Shown one piece after another: positions 8,908-20,941 of a stretch of DNA of 64,000 nt. Position 1 is the first letter of the stretch. Each line of letters opens with the position of its first letter. The notes below the pieces were generated by a model. It was not told the DNA's origin, did not search any database, and saw only the letters and a list, made by a program, of their open reading frames with translations. The stretch is from Sphingosinicella xenopeptidilytica (GTDB lineage Bacteria > Pseudomonadota > Alphaproteobacteria > Sphingomonadales > Sphingomonadaceae): contig NZ_JBHTIK010000007.1 in assembly GCF_042676985.1 (NCBI RefSeq), forward strand, positions 1-64,000. The letters are read 5' to 3'. A program made the position numbers and the translations under genes.

Positions 8908-9981
8908 ATGAATCTCCTCCTGCTCCCCGGCGACGGCATCGGTCCTGAAATCTCCGCTGTAACGCGCCGGGTTCTGGAGGTGCTGGCAGAGACATGCGGC
9001 ACGCCGATCACGATCGAGGAGCGTGCGATCGGTTTTGCGAGCCTGGCCGACTCCGGCACGACACTGCCAACCGGTGTTCTGGAACGCATACCGGAGGTGG
9101 ACGGGGTCATCCTTGGGCCTGTCTCGCATTTCGATTATCCGCCGCGTGAGGTGGGCGGCATCAACCCGTCGGCGGCGCTGCGCACGCACTTCGCGCTCTA
9201 TGCCAATATCCGGCCGTGCCGTTCGCGGCCGGATCTCACCATCCTGCCGAAACCTATGGACCTCGTGATCGTGCGCGAGAACACGGAGGGTTTCTATTCC
9301 GACCGCAATATGCACGCGGGAAGCGGCGAGTTCATGCCCGACGAGGACATGGCGCTCTCCATCCGCAAGATCACCGCGAAAGGCGCTTCCCGGGTCGCAC
9401 GCGCCGCATTCGCTCTGGCGCGCACGCGCCGGAAGAAGGTGACGGCCGTGCACAAGGCGAACGTGCTGAAGCTGTCGGATGGGCTGTTCCTGCGCGAAGT
9501 GCGGAAGGTCGCCGCCGAATTCCCCGACGTGGAGCTGGAGGAGGTCATCGTCGATGCCGCCGCCGCGCTGCTCATCCGCAGCCCGGATCGGTTCGACGTG
9601 ATCGTCACCACCAACATGTTCGGGGACATTCTTTCAGACGAAGCCTCCGAGCTCAGCGGCAGCCTCGGCCTCGGCGGATCGATCAACGCCGGCGACGAGA
9701 TCTGCGTAGCGCAGGCACAACACGGCTCCGCACCCGATATCGCGGGCAAGGGGATCGCCAACCCCACATCGCTGATCCTTTCGGCGGCGATGCTGCTCGA
9801 CTGGCTGGGGCGGAAGCACGCGCGGGGCGATCTCGTTTCCGCCGCCGCGCTGCTCGAAACGGCCGTCGAGGATGCCCTGAACAATCCTGCCACGCGCACA
9901 CGCGATATCGGCGGCACGCTCGGCACAGCCGAATTCGGCGAGGCCGTGTGCAACGCGGTCCGGGTGCGGGGGCAGCGATGA
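8908..9981 (+). CDS. Isocitrate/isopropylmalate dehydrogenase family protein
   Basis: 357 residues from ATG 8908 (MNLLLLPGDGIGPEI), which gives the usual family N-terminus; ATG 8884 sits directly on a hairpin. The NAD-dependent beta-decarboxylating dehydrogenase signature is clear. It has a substrate loop SAALRTHFALYANIRP, VIVRENTEGFY, a lysine in HKANVLKLSDG, and the metal-binding TTNMFGDILSDEASELSGSLGL. The NAD-pocket GSAPDIAGKGIANP follows. The loop is neither typical isocitrate nor typical isopropylmalate dehydrogenase, so the substrate is a 2-hydroxy-3-carboxy acid of unknown chain. It is the first gene of an overlapping operon with an aconitase homologue, which suggests that the pair runs citrate-to-oxoglutarate-like steps. 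Confidence 0.85.
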   Translation: MNLLLLPGDGIGPEISAVTRRVLEVLAETCGTPITIEERAIGFASLADSGTTLPTGVLERIPEVDGVILGPVSHFDYPPREVGGINPSAALRTHFALYANIRPCRSRPDLTILPKPMDLVIVRENTEGFYSDRNMHAGSGEFMPDEDMALSIRKITAKGASRVARAAFALARTRRKKVTAVHKANVLKLSDGLFLREVRKVAAEFPDVELEEVIVDAAAALLIRSPDRFDVIVTTNMFGDILSDEASELSGSLGLGGSINAGDEICVAQAQHGSAPDIAGKGIANPTSLILSAAMLLDWLGRKHARGDLVSAAALLETAVEDALNNPATRTRDIGGTLGTAEFGEAVCNAVRVRGQR

Positions 9982-10379
9982 GCGCCGCGCTGCTCCGGCC
10001 GGAAACGCTTGTGGTTCGGGATCGCGGCGGCGGTATACGCACGCGCCCGATGGTGACGGCGAAGGTCGGTTCGCGGCAGATGCTGAACGGCGTCACCGTC
10101 ATCGATCCCGGCTGCGCGGTGCCGCTCCACATCCACAATTGCGAGGAAAGCGTGCTCGTGCTTTCGGGTACGGGCCGCGCGCATATCGACGGCGATGAGC
10201 ATGATGTGCGCCCGCGTGACCTGACGTGGATTCCCGCGGGCGTGCCGCACTTCTTCCGCAACGTGTCGGACCGCGATCCGCTCGAAATCTTCTGGACCTA
10301 CGCCTCGATCGACGCGACGCGGACGATTGTTGCGACGGGAGTCACCACCCGCATCGACGAAGAGCACGGCGAACGATGA
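9978..10379 (+). CDS. Small cupin-domain protein
   Basis: 133 residues from ATG 9978, overlapping the previous stop as ATGA. One cupin barrel is visible: the first metal motif is PLHIHNCEESVLVLSGTG at about 50-67, and the second is WIPAGVPHFFRN near 90-101. His residues in both and the Glu of the first could bind a metal ion. Cupins of this size include isomerases, decarboxylases and acid-binding proteins. Tight coupling with the dehydrogenase and the aconitase-like gene suggests a role in the same pathway, such as isomerising or decarboxylating an intermediate, but this is inference. Confidence 0.75.
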   Translation: MSAALLRPETLVVRDRGGGIRTRPMVTAKVGSRQMLNGVTVIDPGCAVPLHIHNCEESVLVLSGTGRAHIDGDEHDVRPRDLTWIPAGVPHFFRNVSDRDPLEIFWTYASIDATRTIVATGVTTRIDEEHGER

Positions 10380-11175
10380 CCGCCGAAAGCCAGCTTGTCG
10401 GCCGGCACATCTTCGGCGCGGATGCTGCTGGTTATGCCAGTGCACGGCCGCACTATCCAGAATCGCTATATATTGCACTTGCCACTGAAGGCACGCTCGT
10501 GCCCGGCGCTGATGTCTTCGAGATCGGACCCGGGACGGGGCAGGCGAGCCGGCGGCTGATCGCAGCGGATGTCGGTTCGCTCACGCTCGTCGAACCCGAT
10601 CCCGTGCTTGCCGTAGAGCTTGCGGGTTTGGGTGGCGGCGTTCGTGTCGTGAACGCGCCGCTTGAGGACGCGGGGCTGTCCGCAGAGGCCTTCGATCTCG
10701 GCGTTGCCGCCACCTCGTTCCACTGGGTGGATACATCGCGCGGGCTTTCGATGGTGCGTGATCTGCTGCGTCCCGGCGGCGTATGGGCGATGTGGTGGAC
10801 CGTGCTTCACGATCCTGAAGCCGATCCGTTCAGCCGGGCGGTGTTGCCGCTCCTGAAAGATGCCGAGCTGCCGCCCTCACTGCGCGGACCGGAGCAGCGG
10901 CACTATTCGCTATGGACGGACGATCGCCTCGCCGAACTGCGCGCGGCGGGGTTCATGCACGCCGCGCACCAGATGCACGAAATGACGGTGCGGATGACCG
11001 CGGCGGAGATGCGCGCACTTTACGCGACCTTCTCGATGATCCGCCGCATGGCGCCGCCAATGCGCGCGCGCGTGCTGGATGGGATCGAGGCGGTCGGCGA
11101 ACAGGGCTTCGGCGGCGTGATCGAGCGCCGCTTCCGGATTCCGCTGTTCCTCGCGCGCAAGGCGCCAGGGGCCGC

Positions 11176-11179
<4 letters not shown>
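10376..11179 (+). CDS. Class I SAM-dependent methyltransferase
   Basis: 267 residues from ATG 10376, again an ATGA overlap with the cupin. Motif I is VFEIGPGTGQAS at about 48-59, an acidic residue follows in TLVEPDP, and FDLGVAATSFHWVD and LRPGGVWAMW are the later Rossmann motifs. The opening YASARPHYPESLY is common in the trans-aconitate methyltransferase-like group. Next to an aconitase homologue and a citrate-type transporter, a role in methylating a tricarboxylate, perhaps to remove trans-aconitate, is attractive. The sequence does not prove it. Confidence 0.75.
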
Positions 11180-13710
<2,531 letters not shown>

Positions 13711-13787
13711 AAGACAAAGGCGCCTAGGATGATGCAAACAATGGGACTGCCCCCACGTCGGCGGGCACTGAGGGGGACCGCCGGCTG

Positions 13788-15101
13788 ATGCTTTCCATTC
13801 TCGCCTTCGGCATGGTCGCCACGTTCATGACCCTGATCATGACGAAGCGGCTGTCGGCGATGATCGCGCTCATCATCGTGCCGACCGCGTTCGCATTGAT
13901 CGCGGGATTCTCGGCGGGCCTCGGCGAGATGATGCTCGCAGGCATCCGGGATATCGCGCCCACGGGCGTGATGCTGCTCTTCGCGATCCTCTATTTCGGC
14001 ATCATGATCGATGCCGGGCTTTTCGATCCGCTGACGCGCAAGGTCGTGGAGCTTGCGCACGGCGATCCCTTGCGGATCACCATGGGCTCCGCGATTCTCG
14101 GCCTCATCGTCGCGCTCGATGGCGACGGCACCACCACCTACATGATCACGCTCTCGGCGCTGCTGCCGCTCTACAAGCACATGAAGATGGATGTGCGCGT
14201 GCTCACCTGCATTCTCATCATGGCGGTCGCGGCGATGAACCTCGTGCCGTGGGGCGGGCCGACCTCGCGCGCGGCGATCGCGCTCGGCGTCGATCCGCGC
14301 GCGCTGTTCCTGTCGCTGATCCCGCCCGTGCTCACCACGGTCTGCTGGGTGCTGTTCACTGCGTGGATGCTCGGCCGCGCCGAACGAAAGCGCCTCGGCA
14401 TCACAGAGCGCGTGGCGATGCCGCTGCCCGGCCAGCTCGATCTCTCGACGCCCGACAGCGACGGCACGCCCTCCACGCGTCGCCCGCGCCTCTACTGGTT
14501 CAACGCCGCGCTCACCGCCGTGCTCATGGGCATATTGCTGTTCGGCGACGTGCCGCTGCAGGTGCTGTTCATGGTCGCGTTCGCGATCGCAGCGATGGTC
14601 AATTATCCGCAGGTGGAGATGCAGCGCCAGCGTGTCGCCGCGCACGCCTCGAATGCGCTCGCGACCGCAGGCCTCGTCTTCGCTGCCGGCATCTTCACCG
14701 GCGTGCTTTCGGGCACCAAGATGGTCGATGCGATGGCGAACACTGTAACGGGCATCATCCCCGATGCGCTCGGCCCCTACATGGCGCCGATCACTGCGCT
14801 CGTCAGCATCCCTTTCACGGTGCTGATCTCCAACGATGCCTTCTATTTCGGGATGCTGCCGGTGCTCTCGCATTCGGCGGAGTATTACGGCATCACCACG
14901 ATGGAGATCGCGCGCGCCTCGCTCGTTGGTCAGCAGATTCATCTGCTGAGCCCGCTCGTCGCCTCAACCTATCTGTTGGTTGCGACTGCGGGCGTCGAGC
15001 TTGGCGACCACCAGCGCTTCACGATGAAGTGGGCGCTCGGTGCCTGCGCGGTGTTCATGCTCACCTGTCTGCTGCTCGGCCTCTTCCCCTGGTACGCCTG
15101 A
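13788..15101 (+). CDS. CitMHS-family citrate/tricarboxylate transporter
   Basis: 437 residues from ATG 13788, with GGGGGA upstream. About twelve hydrophobic segments are visible from residue 3 onward. Family motifs include DAGLFDPLTRKVVELAHGDP, the conserved LDGDGTTTYMI and MNLVPWGGPTSRAA. The CitMHS family moves metal-citrate complexes with protons across the inner membrane. It follows the aconitase-like gene by 77 bases and is probably in the same operon, supplying its substrate. The metal and the exact tricarboxylate are not readable. Confidence 0.88.
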   Translation: MLSILAFGMVATFMTLIMTKRLSAMIALIIVPTAFALIAGFSAGLGEMMLAGIRDIAPTGVMLLFAILYFGIMIDAGLFDPLTRKVVELAHGDPLRITMGSAILGLIVALDGDGTTTYMITLSALLPLYKHMKMDVRVLTCILIMAVAAMNLVPWGGPTSRAAIALGVDPRALFLSLIPPVLTTVCWVLFTAWMLGRAERKRLGITERVAMPLPGQLDLSTPDSDGTPSTRRPRLYWFNAALTAVLMGILLFGDVPLQVLFMVAFAIAAMVNYPQVEMQRQRVAAHASNALATAGLVFAAGIFTGVLSGTKMVDAMANTVTGIIPDALGPYMAPITALVSIPFTVLISNDAFYFGMLPVLSHSAEYYGITTMEIARASLVGQQIHLLSPLVASTYLLVATAGVELGDHQRFTMKWALGACAVFMLTCLLLGLFPWYA

Positions 15102-15105
15102 GCGC

Positions 15106-16215
15106 TCACTCGGCGTCGAGTGCAGCCTGCCAATTGGCGAGGAAGCGCTGACGCCGGATACGGTCGAGGTTCGCGAGCAGCGCGGGGCCGAGCTTCACCG
15201 GCCGTGCAGCGGCGGCGGGTGGTTTGCTGCCGGCAAGCGGCACCACGTCCTCGCGCGAAGGCGCCATGTAGGCGCGCGCCAGATGGCGCTGCCCTTCGGG
15301 GGAGAGCAGGAAATCGAGCAGCAGCTTCGCCGCATTGGGCTGCCGTGCCTCGCGCGATATGAGCGCGATGCGCGATACGACGAGCGTGTAGTCGCTCGGC
15401 ATGATCACGCCGATGTCCGGATTGCGCGTGGCGAGCTCCAGCGCATAGGAGCCGAGCGTATTGTACGCGAACAGGCTGCGCCCGCTTTCGATGTCGGCAA
15501 GCAATGGTCCGCTCGAGGTATGCAGCCGCACGCGCGCCGCGCCGAGCGCACCGACAAGCGACATGATATCCCGGCTTGCGTGGTAATCCTGCGTCAGCTG
15601 CAGGTAGCCGAAGCCGGAGAGACGCGGATCGTAGGTGGAGACTCGGCCCCGGTAGAAGGCGGCTTTGTTCCGCAGCAGACGCTCGAACGCCGAATGCGTG
15701 CGCGGCACATCCTTCGCGGGCACGAGGCGCTTGTTGTAGGCGATCACCACGGGCTCCGCGGTTACGCCCCATGCCTCGTTCTTCCAGATCGCCCAGTTCG
15801 GCAGATAGGGCTTTTCCGGCGACGCATAGGCCTGCGCATAGCCATCGTTCACCAGCTTGATCTGAAGGTCCATCGCGGAGCTCCAGATGAGGTCGCCCGT
15901 CGGTTTCCGCGCCCGCGATTCAGCGATCACGCGGTTGTAGAGCGTCGGGGATTCCAGTTCGCGGTAGTCGACGCGCAGGAATGGGTAGCGTTTCCGGAAC
16001 GCGTTCAGCGCAGCCGTGGCCTCGTGCCGGTCGGTGGTCGAATAGACGACGACGGTGCCTTCGCGCCGCGCCGCGGCGATCGTGTCGGCGTAGGAGCGGG
16101 GATAGCCTCGCGGTTGCCCCGCTGCTATCAGCGCGAATGCGGCAGGCAGAAGCAATAGCGCGCGCCGCCGGGGAACGAAGCACAGAATTTTGCGAAGCGG
16201 CCCGATCACGCGCAT
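15106..16215 (-). CDS. Orphan periplasmic binding protein, iron/carboxylate ABC type
   Basis: 369 residues from ATG 16215; ATG 16245 is an alternative. The N-terminal LRKILCFVPRRRALLLLPAAFALIAAG is a signal peptide. The body is a type 2 binding fold with EGTVVVYSTTDRHEA, WSSAMDLQIKLVNDG and AEPVVIAYNK, like FbpA/AfuA proteins. No permease or ATPase gene accompanies it. Its start lies 48 bases from the divergent response regulator gene, and its stop meets the transporter stop tail to tail. This layout fits a sensory binding protein that presents a carboxylate to the TctE-like kinase. Confidence 0.78.
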   Translation of the reverse strand: MRVIGPLRKILCFVPRRRALLLLPAAFALIAAGQPRGYPRSYADTIAAARREGTVVVYSTTDRHEATAALNAFRKRYPFLRVDYRELESPTLYNRVIAESRARKPTGDLIWSSAMDLQIKLVNDGYAQAYASPEKPYLPNWAIWKNEAWGVTAEPVVIAYNKRLVPAKDVPRTHSAFERLLRNKAAFYRGRVSTYDPRLSGFGYLQLTQDYHASRDIMSLVGALGAARVRLHTSSGPLLADIESGRSLFAYNTLGSYALELATRNPDIGVIMPSDYTLVVSRIALISREARQPNAAKLLLDFLLSPEGQRHLARAYMAPSREDVVPLAGSKPPAAAARPVKLGPALLANLDRIRRQRFLANWQAALDAE

Positions 16216-16263
16216 AGTGCGCGCAATGTGCGGGTCGATCGCCATTCTGTCAAAGAGGGAAGC

Positions 16264-16947
16264 ATGGCGCGGATCTTGCTGGTGGAGGACGACGAGGCGC
16301 TCGCGCGCGGGCTGACGGCCGCGCTGCGCGGGGAGGGCTATTCGGTCGATCCCGCGCCCGATGGCGAGACCGCGCTCGAAATGGCGCGAGACGAGCCCTA
16401 CGCCGTCATCACGCTCGACGTGAACCTGCCCGACATGAGCGGCTTCGACGTGCTGAAATCGCTACGATCCAGCGGCTGCCGCGTGCCGATCCTGATGCTG
16501 ACCGCGCGCGATTCGCTCGAAGACCGGGTGAAGGGCCTCGATCTCGGTGCCGACGATTATCTGCTGAAGCCGTTCGAGCCCGCAGAGCTTGGCGCGCGGC
16601 TGCGCGCGCTGCTGCGCCGCCCCGCCTCCGACCCCTCGCCGCTCATCCGCGTCGGCAATCTGGAGATCGACCGGTCGCGCTGCGTCATCTGGGTGTCGGG
16701 CGAGCAGATCGATCTGCGCCGCCGCGAATGGGTGCTGCTCGAACGGCTCGTCGTCCGCGTCGGCAAGGTCGTCTCGAAGGATCGGCTCGCCGCCGAGGTG
16801 TTCGGCTTCGATGAGGCGGTCGCGCCGAACGCCATCGAGGTTTATATCGCCCGCCTGCGCCGCAAGCTCGGTCCGCAGGGGCCGGCGATCCGCACGATGC
16901 GCGGCCTCGGCTATGTGATGGAGAACACGCCTGCCGCTGAGACGTAA
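16264..16947 (+). CDS. tctD: OmpR-family response regulator, TctD-like
   Basis: 227 residues from ATG 16264, preceded by AGAGGGA. The receiver domain (1-115) has the acidic pair in VEDDEA, phospho-acceptor Asp51 in TLDVNLPDMSG, the switch Thr in MLTARDS and Lys near 101 in LLKPFEP. The C-terminal winged helix (about 125-220) ends in the usual RKLGPQGPAIRTMRGLGYVME. It overlaps the kinase gene. By analogy with TctDE it should activate the citrate transporter and the 8908-15101 operon. The symbol is by similarity and context only. Confidence 0.85.
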   Translation: MARILLVEDDEALARGLTAALRGEGYSVDPAPDGETALEMARDEPYAVITLDVNLPDMSGFDVLKSLRSSGCRVPILMLTARDSLEDRVKGLDLGADDYLLKPFEPAELGARLRALLRRPASDPSPLIRVGNLEIDRSRCVIWVSGEQIDLRRREWVLLERLVVRVGKVVSKDRLAAEVFGFDEAVAPNAIEVYIARLRRKLGPQGPAIRTMRGLGYVMENTPAAET

Positions 16948-18337
16948 TCTTCGCGTTTCGCTGACCGCGCGGCTGCTCGTCGCGCTGATCGTGCCGACGG
17001 CAGCGCTTGCGCTGGTGCTCGGCGTTGGCGGCGCGCTCATCATAAACAGCATCGTCGAAAGCGTGAACGACCGCCTGCTCGATGCCTCGGCGCGTTCGAT
17101 CGCGGATACGCTGGCGCTCGAGGATGGCGAGATCACGCTCGATCTGCCGCCGTCCGCGTTCGGGATGCTGGAAAACGACGAGCGCGACAATGTTTACTAC
17201 AGCGTGCGCGTCGGCGGGGAACTGCTCACGGGCTATCCCGATCTTCCCCAGATCAAGACCGATCCGGCACGGACAGATGACATCACCTTCGCCTATTCGG
17301 CCTATCGCGATGCGCCGATCCGCGTGGCGGCGATCGTGCGCCGCGTACCGCGCGTCGAGGCGCCCGTCGTCGTGCAGGTCGCGGAGACGCTCGAGGCGCG
17401 GAACAGCCTCTCTTCGCGGATGCTGGCCGGGCTCCTCGTGCTCGAAACGTTGATCGTCGGTCTGCTCGTCCTGCTCGTGCCCATCGCGGTGCGCTGGGGG
17501 CTCGTGCCGCTCGCCGAGGTGCGCCGGGGCATCGCCAGCCGCTCGCCGACCGATTTCACACCGCTCACGCTGCAGCAGGTGCCCGCCGAACTGCGCAGTT
17601 TCGTCGATGCCTTCAACGGGCTTCTGCTCAGGCTGGAAAATGCCGTGGAGGGTCTGCGCGGCTTCACGGCGGACGCATCGCACCAGATGCGGACACCACT
17701 GTCGATCCTGCGCGCGCATCTTCAGGTGTTGAAGCGCGAGGGCACGGGAACCGAGGGTGGGCGCGCCTCGCTCGCCGACATCGACACAGCGACCGTGCGC
17801 CTGCAGCGGCTGCTGACGCAGCTGCTCGCGCTCGCCCGCGCCGAGGGCAACCGCGAGAACGTCATGCGGCTCGCGCGCAATGTCGATCTCGCGGCGCTTG
17901 CCCGGTCGGTCGCGGAAGACCATGTCCCGGCTGCGCTCGCAGCCGGTGTCGAGATCGAATTCGATGCGGAGGGCAGCGCGGCCGTGCGCACGGTCGGCGA
18001 ATTCGCGCGCGAGCTGATCTCGAACCTCGTCGACAACGCCATCCGCTACAACCGGCGCGGCGGCACCGTCTGGCTCTGGGTCACGGCCGAGGAGGCAGGC
18101 GTGCGCGTCGTCGTGGAAGACGATGGGCCGGGCATTCCGCCGGGGATGCGGGCGCACATCTTCCAGCGTTTCCGGCGGCTGGACCGTGAGCACACCGAAG
18201 GCAGCGGGCTCGGCCTTGCGATCGTCAGCGAGCTTGCAACCGCGCTCGGCGGCGGCATCGCCGTTACGGATCGTGCGGGCGGCGGCCTCCGCGTCGTGAT
18301 CGACTTCCCGCGCGACCTGGCGGCCGGCGGCGCCTGA
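16931..18337 (+). CDS. tctE: Sensor histidine kinase, TctE-like
   Basis: The frame opens at 16919 and has no ATG, GTG or TTG before GTG 16991, which would cut off the first membrane helix. CTG 16931 lies 7 bases after GGAG (16920-16923) and gives LPLRRNLRVSLTARLLVALIV with the full helix, so I place the start there (468 residues). A periplasmic domain (about 45-155), a second helix near 160-180, the H-box ASHQMRTPLSILRAHL, the N-box ELISNLVDNAIRYN, and DDGPGIPP and GSGLGLAIVSELA follow. It overlaps the regulator gene by 17 bases. It probably senses tricarboxylates, perhaps through the neighbouring binding protein. Confidence 0.82.
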   Translation: MPLRRNLRVSLTARLLVALIVPTAALALVLGVGGALIINSIVESVNDRLLDASARSIADTLALEDGEITLDLPPSAFGMLENDERDNVYYSVRVGGELLTGYPDLPQIKTDPARTDDITFAYSAYRDAPIRVAAIVRRVPRVEAPVVVQVAETLEARNSLSSRMLAGLLVLETLIVGLLVLLVPIAVRWGLVPLAEVRRGIASRSPTDFTPLTLQQVPAELRSFVDAFNGLLLRLENAVEGLRGFTADASHQMRTPLSILRAHLQVLKREGTGTEGGRASLADIDTATVRLQRLLTQLLALARAEGNRENVMRLARNVDLAALARSVAEDHVPAALAAGVEIEFDAEGSAAVRTVGEFARELISNLVDNAIRYNRRGGTVWLWVTAEEAGVRVVVEDDGPGIPPGMRAHIFQRFRRLDREHTEGSGLGLAIVSELATALGGGIAVTDRAGGGLRVVIDFPRDLAAGGA

Positions 18338-18399
18338 TGCGACAGGACCGTGAAAGCTGCATGGCCCTAGCGTCGCGTCGGCCGGTTGGTGGAGGGAGA

Positions 18400-19830
18400 G
18401 TGCGGGTGGTTCGTTTGCCCTGTGTTGCCGTGGTGGCGGCGTGCGTCTCGTTCGGCCAGGCGGCGCTTGCTGCGCCGAAGGCGGACCTGGCGCGCGCAGG
18501 CGAGGCGGATTTCCGTGCGCTCTACCGTGAACTCGTCGAGACCGACACGTCGCTGTCCGCCGGCAGCTGCACGCTCGCGGCGGAGCGCATGGCGGCGCGG
18601 CTCACGGCGGCGGGTTATGCCAAGGCCGACGTCGAGGTCGTCGTGCCGCCGGATTTCCCGCGCCAGGGCAATCTCGTCGCGCGCATCGCGGGCACCGACC
18701 CGAAGCTCGCACCGATGCTGCTCCTCGCGCACATCGACGTCGTCGAGGCGAAGCGGTCGGACTGGAAGCGCGATCCGTTCACGCTCGTCGAGGAGAACGG
18801 CTATTTCTATGCGCGCGGCGCGGTCGACGACAAGGCGATGGCGGCATCGTTCGTCGATGCCTTCATCCGCTACAAGAAAGAGGGCTATCGGCCGAAGCGC
18901 ACGATCAAGCTGGCGCTCACCTGCGGTGAGGAAACCGATTCGGTGTTCAACGGCGTCCAGTATCTTCTGGCGAAGACGCCCGACGCGCTCGCAGCCGAAT
19001 TCGCGGTGAACGAAGGCGGTTCGGGCAACCTCGACGAAAACGGAAAGCCGATCTCGTTCGGCGTGCAGATCGGCGAGAAAATCTATCAGGATTTCACCTT
19101 CACCGTAACGGCGCCCGGCGGCCACAGCGCGCGCCCGACCGACGACAATGCCATCGGCCACCTCGCCGCTGCCGTCGCGCGCATCGATCGCTACCGCTTC
19201 CCGGTCAACATGACGGAGGCCACCAGGGGCTTCTTCCGCCGCACGTCGGCGCTCTACGCGGGGCAGACCGCAAAGGATCTCGCCGCCGCCGGGAACGGCA
19301 CGGCCGACGAAGCCGCGTTCGCCCGCATCGCCGCCGCGAACCCGCTGTGGAACGCGTTCCTGCGTACAACCTGCATCCCTACGCAACTCGCGGGCGGTCA
19401 CGCGCCCAACGCGCAGCCGCAGCACGCCGAGGCGAACGTCAATTGCCGGATCATGCCGGGCGAAACCGTCGATGCCGTGCGCGCGCGTCTCAATGAAGTC
19501 GCGGGCGATTCGAAGGTCGAGATCGGCCTTGCCGCCGAGCCCGGCCCGCAACCGCCCGCGCCGCCGCTCGATGCGCGCATCATGAAACCCGTGGAGGCGA
19601 TCGCGGCGGAGATGTGGCCCGGCGTGCCGGTGATCCCCAGCCTCAGCAGCGGCGCAACCGACGGCCGCTTCCTGAACGCGGCGGGCATCCCCACCTACGG
19701 CATCTCCGGCGTTTTCCGCGATCCCGACGGCAACGGTGTCCACGGCCTCGACGAGCGCATCCGCGTCACCGCGCTGATGGATGCGCGGGCGTTCCTCTAC
19801 CGCCTCGTCAAAGCCTATTCGGCCAAGTGA
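18400..19830 (+). CDS. Exported M20-family metallopeptidase
   Basis: 476 residues from GTG 18400 or GTG 18406, both behind GGAGGGAG; ATG 18361 and ATG 18337 have weaker sites. The signal peptide is VVRLPCVAVVAACVSFGQAALAA. Metal and catalytic segments are LLLAHIDVVEA (His and Asp), RGAVDDKAM (bridging Asp) and LTCGEETDS (catalytic Glu pair). The dimerisation lid contains TAPGGHSARP. The family includes carboxypeptidases, dipeptidases and acyl-amino-acid hydrolases. A periplasmic site fits the exported hydrolases that follow. The substrate is unknown. Confidence 0.85.
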   Translation: MRVVRLPCVAVVAACVSFGQAALAAPKADLARAGEADFRALYRELVETDTSLSAGSCTLAAERMAARLTAAGYAKADVEVVVPPDFPRQGNLVARIAGTDPKLAPMLLLAHIDVVEAKRSDWKRDPFTLVEENGYFYARGAVDDKAMAASFVDAFIRYKKEGYRPKRTIKLALTCGEETDSVFNGVQYLLAKTPDALAAEFAVNEGGSGNLDENGKPISFGVQIGEKIYQDFTFTVTAPGGHSARPTDDNAIGHLAAAVARIDRYRFPVNMTEATRGFFRRTSALYAGQTAKDLAAAGNGTADEAAFARIAAANPLWNAFLRTTCIPTQLAGGHAPNAQPQHAEANVNCRIMPGETVDAVRARLNEVAGDSKVEIGLAAEPGPQPPAPPLDARIMKPVEAIAAEMWPGVPVIPSLSSGATDGRFLNAAGIPTYGISGVFRDPDGNGVHGLDERIRVTALMDARAFLYRLVKAYSAK

Positions 19831-19831
19831 C

Positions 19832-20941
19832 ATGACGCCCGGAACGCGCACCACGCTGCTGAAGCTTCATCGCTGGGTCGGCCTCGCCTTCGCGGCGCTG
19901 CTCCTCGTGCAGGGTCTCACCGGCACGCTCCTCGTGTTTCGTGCGGAGATCGAGGGCATCATCCATCCCGCGCTCGTCGTCACGCCCGGCGAAGCGCTGC
20001 CGGTACAGACGCTGGTCGATACGGTGCGCGAAGCTTCGCCGCAGGCGACGCTGCAGCGCATTCGGTTTTCCGAAGATCCCACGCGCGCCGCGATATTCGT
20101 GATGCGCGCAAACGATGCGCCGTGGATGGTCGCGGTCGATCCCTACAGCGGCAGGATCGTGCGCGCGGGCAGCTATGCCGCTTGGCCCACCGAGTGGCTG
20201 TTTCACCTCCACGATACGCTGCTAGCGGGCAAAACGGGCGAAATCATCGTAACCGTCGAAGGCGTCGCGCTCATCTTCCTTGCCGTGTTCGGCATCATCA
20301 TCTGGTGGCCGGGGCGGCGCAGGCTGAAGTCCGGCTTCCGCATCCTCACGGGGCAGGGCGCGGATCGCACCGTGCGCACTGCGCACCGCGCTATCGGTGC
20401 GGCGATCGGCATCGTGCTGGTGATGTCGGGCGTCACGGGCGCGCTGCTCATTCACCGTGCCGCCTTGCAGCCCTATCTGCCCGTCGTGCCGCGCCCGAAG
20501 TTCGAGGTTGCGCTGTCGCAGGTCCCGCTGCGTCCCGTCGATACGCTGATCGCCGATGCGCGCGCGCGGCATGGACCGCTGCCGCTGCGCGAGGTGCGTT
20601 TCTCGGGTGACGCCGGGCAGGTCGTCGCGCTCTATTTCCAGGATGAAACGTCGCGCCGTCCAAACGCCACACGCCAGTATTTCTACAACGCCTACGAAGG
20701 CGTCGAACTCGGCCGCTACGAGCCCGCCGCGCTGCCGCCGATGAATACCGCCTACGATTGGCTGTTCACGATCCACACCGGCAAGGCGGGCGGGCTTGTC
20801 GGCCGTCTCGTCGTGCTCGCGGCTGGTCTCTCGCTCGTGTTCTTCGCGGGCAGCGGCGTCTGGCTCTGGCTCTCGGCGCGAAGGCAGAAACGCGCGCGGC
20901 GCGCGAAGGCGGAAAGCCGCCTCGTCCGAAATGCGGCTTAG
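19832..20941 (+). CDS. PepSY-associated transmembrane protein
   Basis: 369 residues from ATG 19832, one base after the previous stop. It has the classic layout: a first helix behind LLKLHRWVGLAFAALLLVQGLTGTLLVFR, an outer PepSY part with DPYSGRIVR, helices near 140-160 with WWPGRRR, a third near 190-215, and a last one near 320-345. LHRWVG and WLFTIHTGKAGG are hallmark His-containing segments. Relatives often sit beside iron-uptake genes and some are ferric or flavin reductases, but no function is settled. Here it is among exported hydrolases. Confidence 0.82.
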   Translation: MTPGTRTTLLKLHRWVGLAFAALLLVQGLTGTLLVFRAEIEGIIHPALVVTPGEALPVQTLVDTVREASPQATLQRIRFSEDPTRAAIFVMRANDAPWMVAVDPYSGRIVRAGSYAAWPTEWLFHLHDTLLAGKTGEIIVTVEGVALIFLAVFGIIIWWPGRRRLKSGFRILTGQGADRTVRTAHRAIGAAIGIVLVMSGVTGALLIHRAALQPYLPVVPRPKFEVALSQVPLRPVDTLIADARARHGPLPLREVRFSGDAGQVVALYFQDETSRRPNATRQYFYNAYEGVELGRYEPAALPPMNTAYDWLFTIHTGKAGGLVGRLVVLAAGLSLVFFAGSGVWLWLSARRQKRARRAKAESRLVRNAA

